Assembly (NCBI GenBank): GCA_038231495.1
Contig: JBBRLG010000050.1
Location: forward strand, 1 to 20,741
Source: JBBRLG01 sp038231495
GTDB taxonomy: Bacteria > Planctomycetota > Planctomycetia > Gemmatales > Gemmataceae
Direction: 5' to 3'
Length of the DNA: 20,741 nt
Shown here one piece after another: positions 14,441 to 20,741 of this stretch; position 1 is the first letter of the stretch; each line of letters starts with the position of its first letter. The notes below the pieces were generated by a model. That model did no database searches and was not told the origin of the DNA. It was given only the letters and a program-made list of their open reading frames with translations. Both the position numbers and the translations under genes were made by a program.

Positions 14441-14824
14441 ATGGCCACAATTCTGTTGGTGGAAGACAACCGCATGAACCGGAAGCTCTTTCGCGACATC
14501 CTGCAATTTCAGTTCGACGTGGACGAGTCGGGTTCGGCGGAGGAAGCCATCGATTACCTGGAAACGCACCGCCCGGACTTGATCCTCATGGACATCGGAC
14601 TGCCGGGCATGGACGGATTGAGCCTGATGCGGCGCTTGAAGGCCGACCCGGAGCGGAAAGAGATCCCGGTCATTGCGATTTCCGCGCACGCCATGGCGCG
14701 CGACATGGAAATGGCGTGCGCCGCCGGCTGTGTCGATTACATCACGAAGCCGATTACGGATGACCCCTTCACCTTTCTGGAGCGGATCGCCCGGCCGCTG
14801 CACGCCGCGACGCGGTCTCGGTGA
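14441..14824 (+). CDS. Stand-alone receiver-domain response regulator (CheY/DivK-like)
   Basis: This 127-aa protein is a single receiver domain with no output domain. Acidic pocket residues are E8 and D9, the phosphoacceptor is D51 in LILMDIGLPGMDG, the switch residue is S81 in AISAHAM, and the conserved lysine is K103 in TKPI. The AISAHAM and TKPI pattern resembles DivK-like regulators, which pass signals by protein contact or phosphotransfer. AGGGAGG lies 5 nt before the ATG. A hybrid histidine kinase follows 108 bp downstream on the same strand, so the two probably belong to one phosphorelay. No Hpt protein is present nearby. Upstream lies the 51-bp repeat shared with dnaG. Confidence 0.93.
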   Translation: MATILLVEDNRMNRKLFRDILQFQFDVDESGSAEEAIDYLETHRPDLILMDIGLPGMDGLSLMRRLKADPERKEIPVIAISAHAMARDMEMACAAGCVDYITKPITDDPFTFLERIARPLHAATRSR

Positions 14825-14932
14825 GCCTGTCTGCAAGCGCCGCGAACCACCCGCGTAACGGGTGACCTATCGGGAGACGCGCCGGGCCACCGGGTCCGCC
14901 GTCCAAAGCCTCCCGCGCCAGGGGTCTTTCCC

Positions 14933-17293
14933 ATGGCCGCCACAAAGTCGCGCTTCAATTCCTTGTTCGCGCGCTTGATGATCGGCTCGTGTGTGCCGCT
15001 GCTGCTGTTCGCCGTCGTGGCCTCGGTGGCCTGCAGTGTCCTCTACACCTGGCTGCGGGCACAGGCGGGAGAGCAGCGCTCCAATCAGATCATTGTCCTC
15101 TCTTACAAGCAGCAATACCATCTACAGCAGGCGGTCGAGGCGGTACCGTTCGCGCCGCCGCGTGAAGGGGCCGTCGTCAAACCCGGCTACGACACCCATC
15201 GTGCGGAATTCTTGGAAGCCAACGCCCGCGCGAAACAACTCCTCCGCCCCGACAGCGAGCAGGCCCAGCGGTTGCAAGCGTTGCGCGACCTGGAAGCACG
15301 GCGGCACGATCTCATCGAAAAAAGCCTGGCCGGCAAGCCCGACGCCGCAGCCCAAGTGCAAGCGGCCTCGCTACAACTCCAGGAGGGGATTACTGCGGTC
15401 ATCGACAGTGAGGAAACCCGCCTGGCCGACCGCCGCAAGAAGGCCGCCGAGTTGACGGTGGAGAGCTTCTGGACGATCGGCGTCATCCTGGGCCTGAGCG
15501 TGCTCATCACCGTATTGTTCGTCCGCCGCTTTGCGGTCAGCGTCACGCGCCCCATCAACAGCCTGCGCGCAGCGAGTAACCAGCTGCTCGCCGGCCGCTA
15601 CCAGATGGTCCAGCCGACCGGGCCGAATGAAATCGAACAGTTGATGGTCCACTTCAACCACCTCGGCTTCTCGCTGGCGGAGCACACGAACAGCCTGCAA
15701 AACCAGCAGGAGGGCTACCAACAATACCTCGGCGCGACCTCCCAACTGCTGTGGCGGGCCGACGCCCACGGCCAGATGGAAACGCCGTTGCCCACCTGGC
15801 AGCAACACACGGGCATGAGCGCAGAGGCCGTGCGCGGCGACGGCTGGCTCGACGCGGTCCACGCCGACGACCGGCCCGTCGTGCGTGAGGCGTGGCAGCA
15901 GGCCGTCCAGGCGCGCTCGGTTTTCGAGACGGAATGTCGGCTGCGTGCGACGGACGGAACGCACCGCTGTTTTTCGTGCCGCGGCGTGCCCGTGACCAAC
16001 GCGGACGGCACGGTGCGCGAATGGATTGGCACCTGCACGGACGTGACCGAGCGGCTCGAAAAGGCGCAGCTCCAGCAAGAAAAAGAGGCGGCGGAGGCGG
16101 CGAGCCGGACCAAGACGGAGTTCTTGACGAAGATGAGCCACGAACTGCGAACGCCGCTCAACGCGGTCATCGGCATGTCGAAAATGCTGCGCACCCAGCG
16201 GTTCGGGCCGCTCAACGCCAAGCAGGCCGACTACCTGAAAGACATTTCGCAGGCGGGCGAACACCTGCTGCTGCTCATCAACGACATTCTCGACCTGGCA
16301 AAGGTGGAAGCGGGCCGGCTGGAGTTCCAGGCCGACCCCTGCGCGCTGAATGCCGCGCTGGACGCTGTGGTTTCGACGCTGCGACCGCTCGCCGAGGCCA
16401 AGAACCAAACCTTGCGCGTGGAACCGGGGCCGGACGGTCCCCTGGCGACCGACCCCGCCCGCTTCAAGCAGGTGCTCTATAACCTGCTGTCCAACGCGAT
16501 CAAGTTCACGCCGGAGGGCGGCGCGGTGACAGTCCGTTGTCAGTGGGTAGAGGCCGTCGATCGGGCGGCGGGAGTAGCGGCGGAATCGGACGCGGCGCCG
16601 GCCGTACGGTTGGAGGTCCACGACACGGGCGTCGGCATAGCGGCGGCGGACCAGTCGCGCATCTGGGACGAGTTCTATCAGTTGCCGTCGAGCCACCCGC
16701 AGACGGCGGGCAACGAGGGCACGGGCCTGGGCCTGGCCCTGACGCGCCACCTCGTACAGCGCCTCGGCGGCACAATCTGGGTGGTGAGCAAGCCGGGGGT
16801 CGGCAGTACGTTCGGCTTCGTCATCCCGCGCCAACTGCCGGCGGAGCGCCTGACCGAGGAGGCCGGCGCTCCCGCCTCGGAGCGGCCGCTGGTCCTGGTG
16901 GTGGAGGACCACTTGCCGACGCACAAGTTGTTGGTGGACTGGCTGACCGGCGCGAGGCTGCAAACGGCCTCGGCTTTCGACGGCGTGTCGGGCCTGGCAC
17001 TGGCGCGGGAGGCACGGCCGCAACTCATCGTACTCGACATCAAGCTGCCGCAGCTCGACGGCTGGCAGGTGCTGGCGCAGTTGAAGAACGACCCGGAAAT
17101 GGCGGCGCTCCCGGTAGTGATCGTGACGGTGTCGGAGGACGTCTCTCCGGCCAGCTGTCCGGGCGCGGAAGCGTTTTTCGTGAAGCCGCTCAACGGCGAA
17201 GAGTTCTTACGCCGCTTGCGGGCGATCCGTCCGGGGTTGTTCCAGCACAAGGAACGGTCCCTTGGTCTACCGTCCGCGCCGGTTAGCGAGTAA
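14933..17293 (+). CDS. Membrane-bound hybrid sensor histidine kinase (PAS, HisKA, HATPase, receiver)
   Basis: This 786-aa kinase has TM1 at ~15-38 and a helical periplasmic sensor of ~140 residues (CHASE3-like in look, not firmly assigned). TM2 is at ~179-198 and a HAMP-like linker at ~199-252. A PAS domain spans ~262-375, ending in WIGTCTDVTERLE. HisKA carries the phosphorylated H403 in SHELRTPLN. The ATPase domain has its N box at NLLSNAIKF (517-525), G1 at DTGVG (564-568) and G2 at GTGLGLAL (596-603). A C-terminal receiver (~653-765) has D659, phosphoacceptor D702, T732 and K751. It should autophosphorylate on H403 and pass phosphate to D702. Further transfer to the upstream single-domain regulator would normally need an Hpt protein, which is absent here. 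The ATG at 14933 fits the first membrane helix; the ribosome-binding site (AGGGG) is moderate. The signal is unknown. Confidence 0.95.
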   Translation: MAATKSRFNSLFARLMIGSCVPLLLFAVVASVACSVLYTWLRAQAGEQRSNQIIVLSYKQQYHLQQAVEAVPFAPPREGAVVKPGYDTHRAEFLEANARAKQLLRPDSEQAQRLQALRDLEARRHDLIEKSLAGKPDAAAQVQAASLQLQEGITAVIDSEETRLADRRKKAAELTVESFWTIGVILGLSVLITVLFVRRFAVSVTRPINSLRAASNQLLAGRYQMVQPTGPNEIEQLMVHFNHLGFSLAEHTNSLQNQQEGYQQYLGATSQLLWRADAHGQMETPLPTWQQHTGMSAEAVRGDGWLDAVHADDRPVVREAWQQAVQARSVFETECRLRATDGTHRCFSCRGVPVTNADGTVREWIGTCTDVTERLEKAQLQQEKEAAEAASRTKTEFLTKMSHELRTPLNAVIGMSKMLRTQRFGPLNAKQADYLKDISQAGEHLLLLINDILDLAKVEAGRLEFQADPCALNAALDAVVSTLRPLAEAKNQTLRVEPGPDGPLATDPARFKQVLYNLLSNAIKFTPEGGAVTVRCQWVEAVDRAAGVAAESDAAPAVRLEVHDTGVGIAAADQSRIWDEFYQLPSSHPQTAGNEGTGLGLALTRHLVQRLGGTIWVVSKPGVGSTFGFVIPRQLPAERLTEEAGAPASERPLVLVVEDHLPTHKLLVDWLTGARLQTASAFDGVSGLALAREARPQLIVLDIKLPQLDGWQVLAQLKNDPEMAALPVVIVTVSEDVSPASCPGAEAFFVKPLNGEEFLRRLRAIRPGLFQHKERSLGLPSAPVSE

Positions 17294-17336
17294 AATCCAC
17301 GTGGTGAATCCAAACCCTCTCCGGGGTGGAAAAAGC

Positions 17337-17663
17337 ATGTCTGACCAGCAGAATAACCGCGACTTGACGGGTGAACTCAAGCGACGGCTCGAAACGAACG
17401 AGTCTTACCGCGGCGTCGTGTGCGGCGGACAGGTTGTACTCCTGGAGCAGGAGCCACCCCTGCGAGAAGGGACCGAGGTACTCGTAACGCCGTTGCGACC
17501 GACACCCGGTTCGGCCGCTGCGGTCCTTGCTGCCATGGAAATGTCGCCCAAGGTTCCACCCGAGTGGGTGGACGAACTCGAGCAACGTATTGCCGAGGGC
17601 CGACGCCCGCCGACACGCTACGATCCATTCGGAGAGGAGCTTGGCAGCCAGGAGAGTCCGTGA
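17337..17663 (+). CDS. Putative VapB-type antitoxin
   Basis: This 108-aa protein is immediately upstream of a PIN-domain gene, and its stop codon overlaps that start by one base (TGATG). A beta-rich segment, GVVCGGQVVLLEQEPPLREG (~26-45) followed by TEVLVTPL, resembles small antitoxin beta-barrel folds. The C-terminus (PEWVDELEQRIAEGRRPP) is a helix of the kind that wraps the toxin. The antitoxin role is inferred from position rather than from a recognised family. The ATG at 17337 has GGTGGA 7 nt upstream. An earlier GTG-type extension would overlap the kinase gene. Confidence 0.7.
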   Translation: MSDQQNNRDLTGELKRRLETNESYRGVVCGGQVVLLEQEPPLREGTEVLVTPLRPTPGSAAAVLAAMEMSPKVPPEWVDELEQRIAEGRRPPTRYDPFGEELGSQESP

Positions 17664-18067
17664 TGCCGGCGGCCCTCCTCGATACCAACGCGGTCAGCGA
17701 TTTCATGCGCGATCATCCAACGGTTAAGGCCCGGATCGGTAGCCACTCAGATCCAATCCTGACCAGCGTATTGGTTGTCGGCGAAATCCGCTACGGCCTG
17801 GACCGGTTGCCGATTGGCAAGAAACGAACGGACCTGGAATCTCGGGCCAAAACCATTCTGGCCGGCTTACGCATTGAGGCGGTAACCGAGCAAATCGCCA
17901 ACACCTATGGCAGTCTCAAGGCAACTCTGGAAAGCCGCGGTCTGAGTCTTGACGACAACGACCTCTGGATAGCGGCAACTGCGATGACTCACGGCTTCAT
18001 AGTCGTCACCCGCGACCAAATCTTTTCAAAGGTGCCTGGCCTTCAGGTTGAAGACTGGAGCGTGTGA
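17663..18067 (+). CDS. vapC: PIN-domain toxin, VapC family ribonuclease
   Basis: This 134-aa protein is a PIN-domain endoribonuclease, the usual toxin of VapBC systems, which cut specific RNAs such as tRNAs or rRNA. The acidic active site is visible: D7 in LLDTN, E41 in VVGEIRYG, D97/D98/D100 in LSLDDNDLWIAATA, and D118 in VTRD. The sequence NDLWIAATAMTHGFIVVTRD is close to the family consensus. It is translationally coupled to the upstream putative antitoxin. The pair follows the histidine kinase by 43 bp but is probably independent of it. Confidence 0.92.
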   Translation: MPAALLDTNAVSDFMRDHPTVKARIGSHSDPILTSVLVVGEIRYGLDRLPIGKKRTDLESRAKTILAGLRIEAVTEQIANTYGSLKATLESRGLSLDDNDLWIAATAMTHGFIVVTRDQIFSKVPGLQVEDWSV

Positions 18068-18153
18068 AGGGCACCCGACTATAAACACCAACACGGCTTA
18101 GTTCAGCATGTCGCACTCGTCTTGCCTTTGTTCTTTGGGTCCGGGATTGCAAA

Positions 18154-18165
18154 GCCGCAAGCGGC
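18154..18165. repeat. GCCGCAAGCGGC palindromic core between convergent genes
   Basis: This is the reverse orientation of the GCCGCTTGCGGC core seen at 42, 3743 and 6934. The flanking AAAGCCGCAAGCGGCAA matches the right arm of the 6931-6980 hairpin. It sits between the vapC and lipase-like gene ends, where a terminator would be expected, but here only half of the larger palindrome is present. Confidence 0.6.
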
Positions 18166-18182
18166 AAGCTTCACTCCTTCGA

Positions 18183-20126
18183 CTACGGGACGACCCCTCT
18201 GGTCGGCACGCCGTTCGCCTGGTTGTAATGCTCCATGAGGATGCGCCGAATCTCGCGGATCGCCAGCGGGTGGTGGTGGACGTGGAAGTGGTCGGCGTCC
18301 ACGATCAACTCCGAGTCGCCGTCTTCAATGTGAGCGCTGCGGTACGGCACCACGCCGTCGCCCGGTTCGTTGCCGGCACCCAGGAACCGCTCCGGCCACG
18401 TGCTCACGGTCGTCGCGACGCCGACGATCGAATGGTAATGCAAACCCTTCGGCCTCGGCCGCGCGGCCAGCGCCTCCAGCGCCGGCGACGACGGTGCCAG
18501 CAGGTCCACGCTCGTCGGTAGGGTTTCGCCCAGGAAGTGGGCCGCCAGGTCCGGGTTTTCGGTCGCCAGATCCTGCACGTCGGTCAAGAGCGACCGCGGC
18601 AAATGCACCATCTTGTCCGCCAGCCGGCCCAGCCACGACGGACTGAGCTTCGAGCCGTGGTGCGGTGTACCGATAAAGATGATCCGCTGGATCGACTGCT
18701 GCCGCTCGAAGTAGAACGCCTGCTGCAATTCCGCCCGCGTTTCGGGTTTCAACTTCAAACTGGCGAGCGGCCGGTCGCTGACTTCGTTCCAAAACGTGTC
18801 GCCACTGTCTACCGCCGCCAGCTTCGAGATCAGGCCGCCCATGCTATGGCCGACGAACACCATCTGACCCAGCGCCGGATCCTTGCCATCGGGGTCGATG
18901 TCCTTTTGCAACTGCGCGAGCGAGCGCCGAAGGTCCGCCGCCGTCGTCAGGTAGGGGTTGCCGGTCGGGTAGAAGTACGCCCAGAACTGGAAGCGCTTGC
19001 GCAGTTCGGGGTCGGCCAGCAGGTCGTTGTATGCCGGTGCCCACGTCAGCGGCGACGACAACAGGCCGTGGACCAACACCACAGGAATCTTGCCCGGCTG
19101 GTACGGCTCCAGCATGTGGATGCCGGTGCGATTTTCGACCGAGGCGGGGTAAAAGAAGCTGCGCAGCTCGACGTACTTCAAATCGCTGTGCGTGAGGTAG
19201 TAAGCCAGGGGCGTCGTCAGGTCGGATTCGAGCGGCACCTTGTGGCCGTGCACGTCGATGGCCTGGACGGCGAGCGGATTGTACAACTCAAGCCGGCCCG
19301 TGCGCCTCGCGCCCAGGTCGGCCAGGCTGCCCTCGAAACGGAAGAACGCCGTGACGGGAAAGTTGACGTGCCCCGGCACGTGCGACGTTGTCTTGTCACT
19401 CGGCGGGGCGTCGCGGGTGCCGATCAGCGGCACGCCCAGGCCGTAGGTACGGTGCTGGTTTTCCAGGCCGATGACTTCATAATCGGCCGCGAGCTTCAGC
19501 GGGCCGAACTCTTCCGGTTTCCACGCGAAACCGATGTGGCGGACGGAGAGTTGGAAATCGGTGCCGTCGCAGCCCGGCAGTTGCAGTTCGCGGCGCGGGT
19601 CGAGACGGCCGACCGCCTGGGCCGCGGTGATGCACTTGGCCAGGCCGGCGTTGTACAGGTCGCACGCCAAACGGTAACGCGGATCGAAAATGTCCTCGTC
19701 CGCGACGGGCCGCGCCTTGTCCGGGAACAGGAAGTAATGCGCGTAACCGGCGGCGAGGTAGTAATGGCCGACCGCCAGGCAACCGTTCTTGGCCGCAACC
19801 GCACGGCCGCGCAGGTAATGCCCTTCGGCCAGGGTGAATAGGAAATCGGGGTCGGGGTCGCGCAGTGCCTCGGTGTGCAGCTTAGCAAGGGCGTCGTCCG
19901 GTGCCCGCAGGTAGGCGGTGTCGAGGTCCAGACGCCGCAGCGTCTGCCGGGAGCGCGGCGACAGCTCTTTGGCGTCGAACCGGCTGGTGTGAGCGGCGTC
20001 GTAATGGCTGGATACGCGGGCCGGCCGCACATGGATGTCGGCGCAACCGGCCAGGGCGCAGGCCAGCAAACACAGGACGGCCCGTGCGCAGGCTCGCGAT
20101 TGGGATGGACGGACCGATACGTTCAT
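18183..20126 (-). CDS. Lipoprotein alpha/beta hydrolase (lipase/esterase-like)
   Basis: This 647-aa protein starts with a lipoprotein signal peptide with lipobox LAGC, so C28 would be lipidated and the protein held on an envelope membrane. Residues ~30-340 form an N-terminal region with no recognised domain. It is partly helical (~60-170) and then beta-rich. The C-terminal alpha/beta hydrolase spans ~345-640. HGLLSSPLTW (353-362) is the oxyanion-hole region and GHSMGG gives the nucleophile S428. D590 in GDGVVPY is the likely acid and H613 in ADHFHVHHHP the likely catalytic histidine. GTPHHGS (486-492) is typical of triacylglycerol lipase-like and PGAP1-like esterases. The substrate is unknown. 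The ATG at 20126 has GAGG 5 nt upstream. Confidence 0.88.
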   Translation of the reverse strand: MNVSVRPSQSRACARAVLCLLACALAGCADIHVRPARVSSHYDAAHTSRFDAKELSPRSRQTLRRLDLDTAYLRAPDDALAKLHTEALRDPDPDFLFTLAEGHYLRGRAVAAKNGCLAVGHYYLAAGYAHYFLFPDKARPVADEDIFDPRYRLACDLYNAGLAKCITAAQAVGRLDPRRELQLPGCDGTDFQLSVRHIGFAWKPEEFGPLKLAADYEVIGLENQHRTYGLGVPLIGTRDAPPSDKTTSHVPGHVNFPVTAFFRFEGSLADLGARRTGRLELYNPLAVQAIDVHGHKVPLESDLTTPLAYYLTHSDLKYVELRSFFYPASVENRTGIHMLEPYQPGKIPVVLVHGLLSSPLTWAPAYNDLLADPELRKRFQFWAYFYPTGNPYLTTAADLRRSLAQLQKDIDPDGKDPALGQMVFVGHSMGGLISKLAAVDSGDTFWNEVSDRPLASLKLKPETRAELQQAFYFERQQSIQRIIFIGTPHHGSKLSPSWLGRLADKMVHLPRSLLTDVQDLATENPDLAAHFLGETLPTSVDLLAPSSPALEALAARPRPKGLHYHSIVGVATTVSTWPERFLGAGNEPGDGVVPYRSAHIEDGDSELIVDADHFHVHHHPLAIREIRRILMEHYNQANGVPTRGVVP

Positions 20127-20439
20127 AAGACCTCATTCCGGGAGTGCCGCTACCATAAAGTGGCGCGTTGGAATGTCAAGGCGCATCGGGGTTCCAGATT
20201 TCCCGCCGCGCCGCTTGCATTTTAGTATACGTTCGACTACAAGGGGACGAGAGTTCGTAACCGTTCACCGGCATTAACTTCTCCCCCCCTTACGAAGGGG
20301 GGGCAGGGGGGGTTAAGAACGCTTGAGGTACTCGGTCATGGTGTAATTTCCACCCCCCTACCCCCCTTCGTAAGGGGGGAGTGAACGGTTACGAGAGTTC
20401 GGCGGCGGCCATCTCGGAATATCCAGGAAGGAGGAAGGG
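20127..20439. promoter_or_regulatory. Divergent intergenic region containing a MITE
   Basis: This 313-bp gap separates the minus-strand lipoprotein gene from the plus-strand BNR-like gene, so it must hold both promoters. Most of its right half is a 134-bp element (20258-20391). TTTAGTATAC at about 20220 is the most AT-rich spot. No gene was found. Confidence 0.6.
20258..20391. mobile_element. 134-bp MITE with 11-bp inverted termini and 10-bp target duplication
   Basis: The termini TAACCGTTCAC (20258-20268) and GTGAACGGTTA (20381-20391) are perfect inverted repeats. The direct repeat CGAGAGTTCG lies immediately outside on both sides (20248-20257 and 20392-20401), as expected of a target-site duplication. 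Inside, GGGGGG-rich arms around TTACGAAGG and CCTTCGTAAGG extend the inverted symmetry, with a 12-nt insertion in the left arm. No coding capacity exists. A 10-bp duplication would suit an IS4-like transposase acting in trans, but the family is not identified. Confidence 0.85.
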
Positions 20440-20741
20440 ATGAGCGGAGTACGGGTTCTGGTGGGGACGCGCAAGGGTGCGTTCGTCCTGACGTCGGACG
20501 GCAAGCGTGACAAATGGGACGTCAGCGGCCCCCACTTTGCGGGCTGGGAGATTTATCATCTGAAAGGCTCGCCGGTCGATCCGAACCGGCTGTATGCGTC
20601 GCAGTCCAGCGGTTGGTTCGTTTCCCTCGCAGGGTTCCCCTGCCCCACAGTGCCGGGAACTTCGGGTCTGGTTCTGCTCTCCTCATTCTCCTATCCTATC
20701 TGCGGCGTCCGGTGTCGATGCCCGTTACGTTTCTGGTGCCA
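20440..20741 (+). pseudogene. BNR/sialidase-like (WD40/YVTN-type) protein, 5' part, apparently interrupted after codon 60
   Basis: The first 60 codons (VLVGTRKGAFVLTSDG near the start, FAGWEIYHLKGSPVDPNRLY and SSGWF) match the N-terminus of planctomycete BNR-repeat, exo-alpha-sialidase-like beta-propeller proteins. That recognition is from family memory. Those proteins normally continue after SGWF with a glycine-led segment such as QRSNDGGKTW. Here the reading changes at 20620 to VSLAGFPCPTVPGTSGLVLL, a Cys/Ser/Leu-rich run with a pyrimidine-rich, different base composition. The frame stays open to the window edge. An insertion sequence end starting at about 20620 is the likeliest cause; a chimeric assembly is the alternative. 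AGGAGGAAGG precedes the ATG. Confidence 0.6.

Noticed and set aside
15371..17023. 550-codon minus-strand frame antisense to the histidine kinase
   Set aside because: All kinase boxes lie on the plus strand. The antisense frame is arginine-rich shadow.
18537..19841. Plus-strand frame antisense to the lipoprotein hydrolase
   Set aside because: The minus strand has lipobox, GHSMGG and the triad. The plus frame has no domain.

Overview
The window looks like planctomycete chromosome, most likely Gemmataceae. This rests on high GC, an ECF sigma factor carrying a membrane segment and a large extracytoplasmic domain, the style of the proteins, and dense palindromic repeats between genes. The lineage is inferred from family knowledge, not from a search.

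Layout. Positions 1-3741 hold a core block, dnaG (primase) then rpoD (primary sigma factor), separated by a perfect 22-bp hairpin. Positions 3849-4697 hold an MNT-HEPN toxin-antitoxin-like pair whose HEPN gene is broken by an 84-bp element with perfect 17-bp terminal inverted repeats. An ECF sigma factor fused to a putative zinc metallopeptidase follows (4764-6899). It converges on a PLP-dependent alpha-oxoamine synthase-like enzyme (8246-6987, minus) across a perfect 22-bp hairpin. Positions 8529-9903 (minus) are accessory: a small gene remnant, a ParE/RelE-type toxin with its antitoxin, a REP-like hairpin, and a membrane protein gene with an in-frame amber codon. Next come a repeat-rich non-coding stretch, a DUF5681-like small protein (10463-11143), a secreted gamma-glutamyltransferase (minus) and a four-helix membrane protein. 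Positions 13873-14440 are a cluster of foldback sequences. They are followed by a stand-alone receiver and a hybrid histidine kinase, then a VapBC-type pair (17337-18067). A lipoprotein lipase/esterase-like gene is on the minus strand. The window ends in a BNR/sialidase-like gene that appears interrupted after codon 60, with a 134-bp MITE flanked by 10-bp direct repeats in its upstream region.

How the genes relate. The clear functional groups are dnaG-rpoD, MNT-HEPN, the toxin-antitoxin pairs, and the receiver plus hybrid kinase (a partial phosphorelay with no Hpt or output domain nearby). The most distinctive features are the small non-autonomous elements and palindromic intergenic repeats. 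Two show insertion-type signatures (restored reading frame, target duplication). Others recur at several gene boundaries, where they probably act as terminators or as parts of promoter regions.
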